In this document: piece by piece, positions 1-7,352 of the stretch
How the letters are laid out: every line of letters begins with the position of its first letter
How positions within the stretch are numbered: the first letter of the stretch is position 1
Origin: Mageeibacillus sp. UBA1193
GTDB taxonomy: Bacteria > Bacillota > Clostridia > Saccharofermentanales > Saccharofermentanaceae
Length of the DNA stretch: 34,048 nucleotides
Reading direction: 5' to 3'
Assembly: GCA_002310155.1 (NCBI GenBank)
Contig: DBYF01000115.1
Location: forward strand, 11,734 to 45,781
Notes under the pieces: model-generated
Database searches by the model: none
What the model was told of the DNA's origin: nothing
What the model saw: the letters and a program-made list of their open reading frames with translations, nothing else
Program-made: the position numbers and the translations under genes

Positions 1-354
1 ATGGCTAAGGATCCGATCGTATTTGCTTGTGCTAACCCTGTACCGGAGATCCTGCCGGATGAGGCTAAGAAGGCTGGCGTTGCTGTTATGGCTACAGGCC
101 GTTCTGACTTCCCGAACCAGGTTAACAACGTACTCGCTTTCCCGGGTATCTTCCGTGGTGCTCTTGATGTTCGTGCTTCTGACATCAACGATGAGATGAA
201 GATCGCTGCTGCAAACGCTATCGCAGGTGTTGTTTCCGATGAGGAACTCAATCCTGAGTACATTCTGCCGGATGCTTTCGATCCACGCGTTGGTAAGGCT
301 GTTGCTGCTGCTGTTGCTGAGGCTGCAAGAAAGAGCGGCGTAGCACGCATCTGA
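1..354 (+). CDS. NAD-dependent malic enzyme, C-terminal part (5' end outside window)
   Basis: This is the last 117 residues of a malic enzyme, which oxidatively decarboxylates malate to pyruvate with NAD(P)+ in the cytosol. The opening DPIVFACANPVPEI matches the conserved block after the nucleotide-binding fold, and the following FPNQVNNVLAFPGIFRGALD block is a hallmark of the family. Usual bacterial malic enzymes are about 390 or more residues, so the ATG at position 1 is an internal Met and the gene begins before the window. The TGA at 352-354 is the true end. A hairpin follows at 376-405. Codon use is very biased toward a few codons, as expected for a well-expressed metabolic gene. Whether it prefers NAD or NADP cannot be told from this fragment. 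Confidence 0.93.
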   Translation: MAKDPIVFACANPVPEILPDEAKKAGVAVMATGRSDFPNQVNNVLAFPGIFRGALDVRASDINDEMKIAAANAIAGVVSDEELNPEYILPDAFDPRVGKAVAAAVAEAARKSGVARI

Positions 355-375
355 ATTTACTAATAACTTTATGGG

Positions 376-412
376 GATGGGTTGCCTGTTTACAGGTGAC
401 CCATCTCTTCGT
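376..412 (+). terminator. Likely terminator after the malic enzyme gene
   Basis: GATGGGT (376-382) pairs with ACCCATC (399-405) and CCTG (385-388) pairs with CAGG (393-396), with a two-base internal mismatch and a TTTA loop. The tail that follows (TCTTCGTATTT) is only moderately T-rich, so termination may be partial. Confidence 0.6.
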
Positions 413-452
413 ATTTAGACGAGCGGTATATATTCCTTAAAGTATCTGTTTA

Positions 453-481
453 CTTACATTTGCCGTTTGTTGTGGTAGAAT
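453..481 (+). promoter_or_regulatory. Candidate sigma-A promoter for the Lrp-aminotransferase-prfB operon
   Basis: CTTACA (453-458) and TAGAAT (476-481) are 17 bp apart, and a TGG triplet directly before the -10 gives an extended -10. The start codon of the regulator gene is 34 bp downstream. Confidence 0.5.
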
Positions 482-514
482 AGCAGAAGTGATTTTCACT
501 TGGAGGTAATAACA

Positions 515-1003
515 ATGCTTAATCGAATTGAATTATTGCAGTTAATTGAACATAATGCCCGTATCTCGGTAAGTGAACTTGCCGTTATGTTGGGTTGTTC
601 AGAGGCCGAAGTTACTTCTGAGCTGGAAGCCTGTAAAAAAGAGAATGTCATTCTCGGATACAATACCATGATCAACTGGGAAAAGACGGAAAGAGAGCCT
701 GTTACGGCTTTGATCGAAGTCCGTATCACACCTCAGAGAAATCAGGGCTTCGATAAGATCGCCAATCAGCTCTACCGCTATCCGCAGGTTTCTTCCTGCT
801 ACCTTATGTCCGGTGGATTTGACCTGATGCTTATCATCGAGGACTCCACCATGCGTGAAGTTGCCGGCTTTATCTCTGATAAGGTTGCTCCGCTTGACGG
901 TGTCCTTTCGACATCCACACATTTTATTCTTAAGAAATATAAGAGCAACGGTACGCTCTTTACACAGAAGCCTGCCGATGACCGTGAAGCCATCGTGTTA
1001 TAA
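515..1003 (+). CDS. Lrp/AsnC-family transcriptional regulator
   Basis: A 162-residue cytosolic DNA-binding protein. Residues 1-50 form a winged helix-turn-helix of the AsnC type (LLQLIEHNARISVSELA, then the recognition helix). Residues 66-145 form the ligand-binding RAM domain, a ferredoxin-like fold seen in VTALIEVRI, SCYLMSGGFDLMLII and TSTHFILKK. An upstream in-frame TTG at 500 was rejected because the Shine-Dalgarno GGAGGT (502-507) sits just inside it; the ATG at 515 has an 8 bp spacer. The length is normal for the family. It lies 37 bp before an aminotransferase gene, an arrangement typical of a regulator that senses amino acids and controls a neighbouring aminotransferase. Its effector is unknown. 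Confidence 0.9.
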   Translation: MLNRIELLQLIEHNARISVSELAVMLGCSEAEVTSELEACKKENVILGYNTMINWEKTEREPVTALIEVRITPQRNQGFDKIANQLYRYPQVSSCYLMSGGFDLMLIIEDSTMREVAGFISDKVAPLDGVLSTSTHFILKKYKSNGTLFTQKPADDREAIVL

Positions 1004-1040
1004 CGACAAGAAGCATCCGGTCAAGGGGGAAGAAAAGTAA

Positions 1041-2237
1041 ATGGAAATCGATTATCAGAGTAAAGTTTCAAAAGTGGTCAACGGCATCGCTCCTTCGGCG
1101 ATCCGGCGTTTCTTTGATCTGGCGAATGAGATGAAGGGAGAAGTTATTTCTCTTTCCATCGGTGAGCCGGACTTTGTCACTCCTTGGAGCATTCGTGAAG
1201 CAGGTATTTTCTCACTTGAGGATGGCTGCACGCACTATTCACCAAATCAGGGATATATTGAAGTCCGAAAAGCGATCTCCGAATATCTGGAAAGACGCTT
1301 TTCGCTCAAGTATGATCCGAAAACACAGCTTCTTGTCACAGTTGGCGGCAGTGAGGCTCTCGATCTGATCGCTCGTGCACTTATAGATCCGGGTGATGAG
1401 GTCATTATCTTGGAACCCTGCTTTGTTGCTTATAAAGCAACGGTTACGCTGGCTCATGGCGTTCCGGTCATTATCGAGACAAAAGAAGAAGATAACTATA
1501 AACTGACACCGGAAGCTCTTGAAGCGGCGATCACGGATAAGACAAAGTACATCATACTCGGTTATCCGGGAAATCCGACCGGCGCGACGATGTCCTACGA
1601 GGATCTTTCCAAGATCAAGGACGTTCTTGTCCGTCATCCGGATGTATTTGTCGTATCTGATGAACTGTATGCCGAGCTCAGCTACACAGGTAAGAACCCT
1701 GCTTCGATCGCAAACTTCCCGGAGCTTTATGACAGAACGATCGTCGTAAACGGTTTTTCCAAGTCATTTGCGATGACCGGATGGCGTATCGGCTACATGG
1801 CCGGACCGGCTCCGCTTGTTGCCGCGATGAATAAGGTTCATCAATATTGCATCATGAGCTCTCCGACAACTGCGCAGTACGCAGTCATTGAGGCCTGCCG
1901 AAATGGTGATAAAGAAGTCGAAGAGATGAGAAGTGAGTATAACCGCAGAAGAAGAGTCATCATCAACGGACTAAAAGAAGCCGGACTTACTTGCTTTGAA
2001 CCGACCGGAGCTTTCTATGCATTCCCGAGTATCGAAGGACTGGGACTTACTTCGGAACAGTTCTGCGAGCGTTTCCTTATGGAAAAGAAGGTAGCGATCG
2101 TTCCCGGAAATGCTTTCGGCAAGTGTGGTGAAGGTCACGTAAGAATCAGTTATGCGGCTTCTCTGGAGAATATCCAGGAAGCGATGAGAAGATTGAAAGA
2201 ATTTGTTACCGAGTTAAAGAATGGGAGTAAAGAGTAA
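1041..2237 (+). CDS. PLP-dependent class I/II aminotransferase (aspartate/aromatic type)
   Basis: A 398-residue fold-type I enzyme that moves an amino group between an amino acid and a 2-oxo acid. Visible landmarks are the N-terminal SIGEPDF motif (39-45), YPGNPTGA with the PLP-contacting Asn (N178), SDELY with the ring-binding Asp (D207), the Schiff-base lysine in SKSFAMTGWR (K241), and the C-terminal VRISYA containing the carboxylate-binding Arg. The length is standard. The substrate could be aspartate, alanine or aromatic amino acids; the sequence alone does not decide. The gene sits between an Lrp-type regulator and prfB, and its TAA shares one base with the prfB ATG (TAATG), so the two are probably translationally coupled. 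A purine-rich GGGGGAAG precedes the ATG. Confidence 0.93.
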   Translation: MEIDYQSKVSKVVNGIAPSAIRRFFDLANEMKGEVISLSIGEPDFVTPWSIREAGIFSLEDGCTHYSPNQGYIEVRKAISEYLERRFSLKYDPKTQLLVTVGGSEALDLIARALIDPGDEVIILEPCFVAYKATVTLAHGVPVIIETKEEDNYKLTPEALEAAITDKTKYIILGYPGNPTGATMSYEDLSKIKDVLVRHPDVFVVSDELYAELSYTGKNPASIANFPELYDRTIVVNGFSKSFAMTGWRIGYMAGPAPLVAAMNKVHQYCIMSSPTTAQYAVIEACRNGDKEVEEMRSEYNRRRRVIINGLKEAGLTCFEPTGAFYAFPSIEGLGLTSEQFCERFLMEKKVAIVPGNAFGKCGEGHVRISYAASLENIQEAMRRLKEFVTELKNGSKE

Positions 2238-3346
2238 TGCTTGAATTCGACAATTTGCGTCTGGAACTGGAAGGCTATGAGGAGAAGATCGATCTTCTTC
2301 GTGATGCTCTGCACATCAAGCAGGTAAGCGATCAGGTATCTGAACTTGAGGCCAGATCTCAGGAACCGGATTACTGGAATGATGTTGAGCGTGCACAGAA
2401 AGAACAGACAAAGATGAAGAGACTTCAGAAGCGAATCAAGTCTTTCGAGGATCTTGCTGCTTCCCGTGAAGATCTTCTTGTCCTCTGTGAATTAGGAAAT
2501 GAAGCAGAAGATACAGATGTTCTTGAAGAAGCAACCGAAGGTGTTAAGAAATTCACATCTACGTATGAGAAGATGCGCCTTGAGACTCTGCTTACCGGTG
2601 AATATGATAAGAACAATGCTATCCTGACACTTCATGCCGGTGCCGGCGGAACAGAAGCACAGGACTGGGTAAGCATGCTTTACCGTATGTACACTCACTG
2701 GGCTCTGGATCACGAGTTCGAGATCAAAGAACTGGAGTATCTGGATGGTGATGAAGCCGGTATCAAGAGTGTATCCATGATGATCTCGGGTGAAAACGCA
2801 TATGGTTTCTTAAGATCTGAGATCGGCGTACATCGTCTTGTTCGAATCTCGCCATTTGATTCCTCTGCGAGAAGACATACATCATTTGCTTCCTGCGAAG
2901 TTATGCCGGAACTTGATGATTCTATTGATATTAAGATCGATATGGCTGATGTCCGTGTAGATACCTACCGTGCTACCGGTAAAGGTGGTCAGCACGTTAA
3001 CCGTACCGACTCTGCCGTTCGTCTTACACATATTCCTACAGGATGTGTAGTTGCCTGCCAGGCTGAGCGTTCTCAGCTTCAGAATAAAGAAACGGCTATG
3101 AGCATGCTCAAAGCGAAACTCTATGCTCTCGCGATGGCAGCACATATGGAAAAGATCGAAGATCTCAAGGGTGTTCAGATGGATATTGCCTGGGGAAGTC
3201 AGATCCGTTCTTATGTTTTCTGCCCATACACTCTTGTAAAAGACCATCGTACCGGTTACGAGGAAGTAAACGTGGATGCTGTTATGAACGGTAATCTTGA
3301 TGGCTTCATCAACGCGTTCCTTTCCGGAATGACGATCGAGAAGTAA
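2237..3346 (+). CDS. prfB: Peptide chain release factor 2
   Basis: A 369-residue class I release factor that reads UGA and UAA and triggers peptidyl-tRNA hydrolysis. The codon-reading tripeptide SPF is at residues 205-207 (RISPFDSSARRHTSFAS). The catalytic GGQ is at 250-252 (ATGKGGQHVNRTDSAVR). An N-terminal helical domain occupies about 1-110. In many bacteria prfB carries an in-frame UGA near codon 26 and needs a +1 shift; here the frame runs unbroken through that position (around 2312), so that autoregulation is absent. The ATG overlaps the TAA of the aminotransferase gene. A perfect hairpin ends the operon. Confidence 0.97.
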   Translation: MLEFDNLRLELEGYEEKIDLLRDALHIKQVSDQVSELEARSQEPDYWNDVERAQKEQTKMKRLQKRIKSFEDLAASREDLLVLCELGNEAEDTDVLEEATEGVKKFTSTYEKMRLETLLTGEYDKNNAILTLHAGAGGTEAQDWVSMLYRMYTHWALDHEFEIKELEYLDGDEAGIKSVSMMISGENAYGFLRSEIGVHRLVRISPFDSSARRHTSFASCEVMPELDDSIDIKIDMADVRVDTYRATGKGGQHVNRTDSAVRLTHIPTGCVVACQAERSQLQNKETAMSMLKAKLYALAMAAHMEKIEDLKGVQMDIAWGSQIRSYVFCPYTLVKDHRTGYEEVNVDAVMNGNLDGFINAFLSGMTIEK

Positions 3347-3376
3347 AACTGTTTCTTAGAGTTAATATGTATAAAG

Positions 3377-3415
3377 AAGAGGCTGTCTCAGATCTGAGAC
3401 AGCCTCTTTCGTTTG
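3377..3415. terminator. Bidirectional terminator between prfB and the minus-strand stalk-protein gene
   Basis: AAGAGGCTGTCTCA (3377-3390) is perfectly complementary to TGAGACAGCCTCTT (3395-3408) around a GATC loop. T-rich sequence follows on both strands (TTTCGTTTG on plus, TCTTTATAC on minus). It lies between convergent genes and can serve both. Confidence 0.9.
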
Positions 3416-3440
3416 TTCTGATTTCATCTTCAGATTCAGA

Positions 3441-6185
3441 TCACTTATTGTACTTGATGTATACACCCGTGATCGTGAATGTAGAGATGTGGGATTCGCC
3501 TTCGCCAACAATAGAGGCAACGATCGTACCCTTTCTATCGACTGCTTCATTGCTGTTCGGATACAGGTAGAAAGTATTTTTGCTGCCTTCCTTCGGGACA
3601 ACAGTGAAGTTAGTGCAGGTGACGTTAGTGATCGTCACGGAAGTGTTGAACTTGATCGTAATCGATTCAATAGAAGCATTCAGTGTAGAGGTTTTAGAAC
3701 CGCTGTTGGAAAGCTTGAGGTCAAACGAGCAGTTGTTACCGGAAACCTTTGCGTTTGTGATCTTGTAAGAGAAGCTTGTTACCGGATAATCTGACGGAGC
3801 AACAGTTGTTTCCGAAGGTTCCTTGGTTGTTGTAGTGGTAGCTTCGGTCGTTGTAGCTTCAGTGGTTGTGGTAGTAGGTGCTTCTGTTGTAGTAGTTGTC
3901 GGTTCCTCGGTCGTTGTGGTCGTCGGTTCCTCTGTTGTAGTTGTTGTCGGTTCTTCAGTAGTCGTAGTTGTCGGCTCTTCTGTTGTGGTTGTCGTAGGTT
4001 CTTCCGTTGTAGTAGAAGAATCCTCAGAAGATACGTCGATTACTTTTGTTCCCTTAGTATTCTCCGTTTCCTGCTCGGATATTGTTGTTGCGGGCTTCTT
4101 ATCGTCATCGTGTGAGAACAGGGATTTTCCGAGGTCGAAATGGAACCAGCAGAAAACCAGACCACCGAGGCAGATAAGACCGAGACAGATCAGGATCAGC
4201 GGTTTAGCGATACTGCGCTTGCGTTCAGTAGAGTGATCCTGCTGTTCGACCGGAGTGATCGAGCCTCTCTGAGAAGCAGCAGTAGTATATGTATGACGCT
4301 GTGTTGCCGCGACCTGCGCGCTTGTGCTCATTTTCTGAACGGCACCTGGACGGGACATTGCGGCGCCAGGACGCTGTGTGTTTGCAGGTTTTGTCTGGGC
4401 ATCCTGTCTATCTGCAGCAGTTTCATTATCCTCGGATTTGCTGTTAAGGGAAGACCCCGGACGCAGATTAGAGGATTCACCGGTAGGCTTGATAGTAACT
4501 TCAGTTGCGCTTGCAGCTGCTGCAGCTGCGGCTGCTTCCTTATCTCTCTTTTTCTGTTCGATACGCTCGTTAGCCGCCTTGTGGAACGTGCTCTCGTCTT
4601 CGTCGCCGAAAAGGAGGTGGTTCTGAGTTACTTTTCCAGAGTCTTCTTCAGGAGTCTTCTTGGCCGGTCTTCTCGGCTGGTTATACACTCTGTCCATAGG
4701 AAGAAGATTCGTAGATGCGATAGAAACGTTCGGATGTACCTGCGGTGCAGAGTAACTCGGTGTTTCTTCAACTGTCTGTTCGCTCTCACGATAGATTGCT
4801 TCATAACCTTCGGTACTATCTTCAAAGGAAGGTTCTTCAATGGGTGCCGTATCGTATAGAGAAGAGGTGTCGACATTCGCTTCCCCGGATTGTTCGGAAT
4901 CAGATTCGGCAGCTTCCTCGACAGTCTCTGATGCAACAGGTGTAGTTTCGCTATCTGCGGCAGCAGACTCAACTGATTCGGTTTTCTCCTCTGCTTCATT
5001 GGAGACTGTTTCTGTGATCTGCTCAGCCTCGGAAACGTTCTCAGTAACAGTTGTATCTGCAGGTGTCTCAGCTGTTTCAGATTCTTCTTCAGCCATGGAT
5101 GCAACATTGATCAGGGGAGAAGACTCATTCGCAAGTATATCCTTTTCCGTGTCTGTGGAAGGAGCTTCTTCCTTGGCGAATGCCGGAATTTCATCAATAA
5201 GGGAGTTAGCTGCAAGAACTGCTGAAGGTGCAAAAGCACTAATGTCAGCAGTATTATCTTCGTCAACAGATGCCGGTTCGGAAGGAGCTTCTTCTGAAAC
5301 AGTTTCACTTTCTGCAGGCTCAGAAGTAGCTGCTTCCTGGGTAGTTTCAGGTATCTCCTCGGATACCGGTTCGGAATCGATAGAAGGTTCGGAAACGGAC
5401 TCGGTAGCTGTTTCAACCGGTTCTTCAGGTTTATCTGTTTCAATCTCAGCGGGCTGCTCCGGCTGTGCTTCTACGACCGGTGCCTGGGCAACAACCGGTT
5501 CCGGTGCTGTTTCCTGCTGAGGTTCAGCAGCGGGAGCAGTGTCTGCTGCCGGTTCCGGCTTTGGTTCTTCAACCGGTTCGGAGGCCGGACGGAATGCTGC
5601 AAATGGCTGGAAAGGAGAGAATGATTCACTGCCCAGACTTGCATTGATCTCTTCTTCAAGAGAATTATCTACTTCGTATTTCGGAATATTACTCAGATAG
5701 TCTTCCTTGGCGTACATTGTCTCCATAATGGAAGAGCGGGGAGACGGAGTCGTATTCTCTGAAAGACCCTGGTTTCCGGAAGAGTACGGATCATCTTCCG
5801 GGAATGCATCGAAGTACTCTGCTTCCTGGGAAAGAGGATCAAAAATCTGCTCATCCGAAAGCGTCGGATCTTCTAATGGTTCAGTATCTTCAACTGGTGA
5901 AGTAAATGCGTTGTTCTGTTCACGAAGTGCTTCTGACACATCGGATACAGGATCATTGGCTTTAAAAGAAAGGAAAAGAGGACGCTTTACCTGATCGTCA
6001 GAACCGTCATCTTCATCCGGATCTGTCATATTCGAATAAAGACGTTCCTGCGGTGCAGGATTCTCCCCGTTGTTGCGATAAAATGTTCCGAAAACGGACG
6101 GTTCCTGCGAGTCGTCAAATTCCTCCTGAGGTGCATGGATCAGACGTTCTTTCTCATTACCGTCATTCTCTCGATTACGAAGCAT
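3441..6185 (-). CDS. Large acidic disordered membrane protein with Thr-rich extracellular stalk
   Basis: A 914-residue protein I cannot assign to a known family. Residues 1-650 are of low complexity and strongly acidic, rich in Glu, Pro, Ser, Thr and Ala, with no signal peptide; a basic patch and an Ala run occur near 540-560. ERKRSIAK just before the only hydrophobic segment (about 661-683) suggests that the N-terminal part is cytoplasmic. Outside follows a Thr-rich stalk (about 724-790) made of eight-residue TTTTTEEP repeats. A C-terminal domain of about 115 residues (800-914) follows, predicted beta-rich from its alternating pattern and containing several Asn-Ser/Thr sites. A good SD (GGAGGA, minus strand, about 6192-6197) precedes the ATG at 6185. 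It stands alone between two terminator or promoter regions and diverges from comEA. It could link a cytoplasmic partner to the cell surface; that role is inference. Confidence 0.85.
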   Translation of the reverse strand: MLRNRENDGNEKERLIHAPQEEFDDSQEPSVFGTFYRNNGENPAPQERLYSNMTDPDEDDGSDDQVKRPLFLSFKANDPVSDVSEALREQNNAFTSPVEDTEPLEDPTLSDEQIFDPLSQEAEYFDAFPEDDPYSSGNQGLSENTTPSPRSSIMETMYAKEDYLSNIPKYEVDNSLEEEINASLGSESFSPFQPFAAFRPASEPVEEPKPEPAADTAPAAEPQQETAPEPVVAQAPVVEAQPEQPAEIETDKPEEPVETATESVSEPSIDSEPVSEEIPETTQEAATSEPAESETVSEEAPSEPASVDEDNTADISAFAPSAVLAANSLIDEIPAFAKEEAPSTDTEKDILANESSPLINVASMAEEESETAETPADTTVTENVSEAEQITETVSNEAEEKTESVESAAADSETTPVASETVEEAAESDSEQSGEANVDTSSLYDTAPIEEPSFEDSTEGYEAIYRESEQTVEETPSYSAPQVHPNVSIASTNLLPMDRVYNQPRRPAKKTPEEDSGKVTQNHLLFGDEDESTFHKAANERIEQKKRDKEAAAAAAAASATEVTIKPTGESSNLRPGSSLNSKSEDNETAADRQDAQTKPANTQRPGAAMSRPGAVQKMSTSAQVAATQRHTYTTAASQRGSITPVEQQDHSTERKRSIAKPLILICLGLICLGGLVFCWFHFDLGKSLFSHDDDKKPATTISEQETENTKGTKVIDVSSEDSSTTTEEPTTTTTEEPTTTTTEEPTTTTTEEPTTTTTEEPTTTTTEAPTTTTTEATTTEATTTTTKEPSETTVAPSDYPVTSFSYKITNAKVSGNNCSFDLKLSNSGSKTSTLNASIESITIKFNTSVTITNVTCTNFTVVPKEGSKNTFYLYPNSNEAVDRKGTIVASIVGEGESHISTFTITGVYIKYNK
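3816..4016 (-). repeat. 24-bp tandem repeats encoding a Thr/Glu/Pro stalk
   Basis: Within the 914-residue gene, about six in-frame 24-bp units each encode TTTTTEEP. Degenerate units (TTTTTEAP, TTTTTEAT, TTTKEP) lie at the C-terminal side. The units vary at synonymous positions, so the amino-acid pattern is better conserved than the DNA. Such Thr-rich stretches are usually extended cell-wall-spanning spacers that may be O-glycosylated. Confidence 0.88.
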
Positions 6186-6211
6186 TGGCTATTCCTCCGA
6201 AATAGTATTCG

Positions 6212-6239
6212 AGTATAACTCTTTTATATCTTATTTCAA
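6212..6239 (-). promoter_or_regulatory. Candidate promoter for the stalk-protein gene
   Basis: Read on the minus strand, TTGAAA (6239-6234) and TATACT (6217-6212) are separated by 16 bp. This is a good sigma-A match about 27 bp upstream of the ATG at 6185. Confidence 0.6.
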
Positions 6240-6353
6240 ATACATCAAATCCGCAAGAAAAAACAACAAAAGCAGATGGTTTTTTCTTGCTCTTTTTCGT
6301 CAAATCGTCTACGGTTCGCTGATTATGTCGAATGCATTCAAAGTCTAAGGATT

Positions 6354-6359
6354 TATACT
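6354..6359 (+). promoter_or_regulatory. Candidate -10 element for comEA
   Basis: TATACT lies 31 bp before the comEA ATG. No convincing -35 is seen at the expected distance. The remainder of the 205-bp divergent region 6186-6390 holds no other feature I can support. Confidence 0.35.
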
Positions 6360-6390
6360 GATGCAAACAATATTTCAAGGGTGACGGAAC

Positions 6391-7011
6391 ATGGATAGAA
6401 GAAGAGCGCTTATATCTGGATTTCTGGTGCTTCTGGGCATCGCGGCATGTGCCTGGACGACGCTTCAGCCTGAGCATAAATCTGTTGTTGTGGAAACGGC
6501 CGTGACCACTTCCGAGCGTGAATCTGTCATTGAAGAAAAGGAACCGGAGACAGCCACATATCCTGTGTATATTTGTGGGGCGGTAATGATGCCCGGCATA
6601 TACGATCTTCATGGACCGGTCTATCTTTATCAGCTGATCGAACTTGCAGGTGGCTTATCCGAAAACGCGGATGAGATACATATCGATCGAGTCTATCTGA
6701 TCGAGCATGCACAGAGTATATACATACCTTCATTATCAGATATAGATAGTGAACCTACTGTGCATGAATTCTACACTCCGACTTCAGCCACAGAAGACTC
6801 GTCCGGTAAAAAGGGTGATAAAGTTGATATAAACTCTGCAAGTGCTGATGAACTGGCTTCACTTCCGGGCATAGGGAAGAAAACAGCACAGAAGATCGTT
6901 GAGTATCGTGAATTGAACGGAAGATTTGAATCTATAGAAGATATCATGAAAGTATCAGGTATCGGGGAGAGTAAGTTTGCCACGATAAAAGACTGTATAT
7001 TTACAGGCTAA
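6391..7011 (+). CDS. comEA: ComEA-type competence DNA-binding protein
   Basis: A 206-residue membrane-anchored protein that in competent bacteria binds incoming double-stranded DNA outside the membrane. An N-terminal membrane helix (7-23) is followed by an SLBB-like domain (about 57-113, starting VYICGAVMMPGIY) and a C-terminal double helix-hairpin-helix region (about 144-203). The two HhH turns are LPGIGKKTAQKI and VSGIGESKFATI, preceded by the typical VDINSASADEL. Domain order and length are classical. The expected partner comEC is not next to it; two tRNA genes follow. The ATG is preceded by AGGGTGACGG. Presence of comEA does not prove natural competence. Confidence 0.94.
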   Translation: MDRRRALISGFLVLLGIAACAWTTLQPEHKSVVVETAVTTSERESVIEEKEPETATYPVYICGAVMMPGIYDLHGPVYLYQLIELAGGLSENADEIHIDRVYLIEHAQSIYIPSLSDIDSEPTVHEFYTPTSATEDSSGKKGDKVDINSASADELASLPGIGKKTAQKIVEYRELNGRFESIEDIMKVSGIGESKFATIKDCIFTG

Positions 7012-7020
7012 AAAAAGGGT

Positions 7021-7049
7021 TTGACAAATAGGTATATCAATGTTACCCT
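7021..7049 (+). promoter_or_regulatory. Promoter for the two tRNA genes
   Basis: A perfect TTGACA (7021-7026) is 17 bp from TACCCT (7044-7049). A TGT just before the latter makes an extended -10. The tRNA-Leu begins 24 bp after the -10. Confidence 0.75.
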
Positions 7050-7072
7050 TTATAGGCACTAAGGAGTGACTT

Positions 7073-7159
7073 GCTCGTGTGGCGGAATAGGCAGACGCAA
7101 CGGACTTAAAATCCGTCGGGGTAAAACCCGTACCGGTTCAAGTCCGGTCACGAGCACCA
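7073..7159 (+). tRNA. tRNA-Leu (anticodon UAA)
   Basis: 87 nt including an encoded CCA. The acceptor stem GCTCGTG pairs with CACGAGC, and the anticodon stem ACGGA/TCCGT encloses loop CTTAAAA with anticodon TAA. The long variable arm CGGGGTAAAACCCG marks a class II tRNA. The T arm is ACCGG-TTCAAGT-CCGGT. This tRNA reads UUA (and UUG by wobble). Confidence 0.97.
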
Positions 7160-7179
7160 AGTTTCTTAGACATATACAT

Positions 7180-7256
7180 CGCGGAGTGGAGCAGTTGGTA
7201 GCTTGTCGGGCTCATAACCCGAAGGTCGCGAGGTTCGAGTCCCGCCTCCGCAACCA
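7180..7256 (+). tRNA. Initiator tRNA-fMet (anticodon CAU)
   Basis: 77 nt with encoded CCA. The first base C is opposite A72 (unpaired) and the anticodon stem carries three consecutive G-C pairs (GGG-CTCATAA-CCC); both are initiator hallmarks. The T arm is irregular: GCG-A-GG facing CCCGC leaves A7231 bulged or forms an A-C mismatch. The D loop is the short 8-nt form. It is 20 bp after the tRNA-Leu, probably in the same transcript. Confidence 0.92.
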
Positions 7257-7260
7257 CATG

Positions 7261-7298
7261 AAGGAGTTGTACATTTTGACAACTCCTTTTATTTTGCA
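7261..7298 (+). terminator. Terminator of the tRNA operon
   Basis: AAGGAGTTGT (7261-7270) pairs perfectly with ACAACTCCTT (7279-7288) around an 8-nt loop and is followed by TTATTTTG. It is 4 bp after the initiator tRNA. Confidence 0.88.
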
Positions 7299-7321
7299 TT
7301 TATAGGACTTTGCGATATAAT
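7293..7321 (+). promoter_or_regulatory. Candidate promoter of the three-gene membrane cassette
   Basis: TTTGCA (7293-7298) lies 17 bp from a perfect TATAAT (7316-7321), about 31 bp before the chosen start. The -35 overlaps the end of the tRNA terminator T-tract. Confidence 0.6.
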
Positions 7322-7352
7322 TAATATGTATTTTTATGCGCGAGGTGACAGG

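Noticed and set aside
1..3. ATG at the window start as a true start codon
   Set aside because: The protein begins in the middle of the malic enzyme fold, so this is an internal Met.
460..481. TTGCCG as the -35 partner of TAGAAT
   Set aside because: The spacer would be only 10 bp; CTTACA at 17 bp is better.
3823..5520. Plus-strand open frames rich in Val/Ser opposite the stalk-protein gene
   Set aside because: They mirror the Thr/Glu/Ser-rich minus-strand coding repeats, lack ribosome binding sites and look like no known protein.
7180..7256. Elongator tRNA-Met
   Set aside because: The unpaired C1-A72 and three G-C pairs in the anticodon stem point to the initiator.
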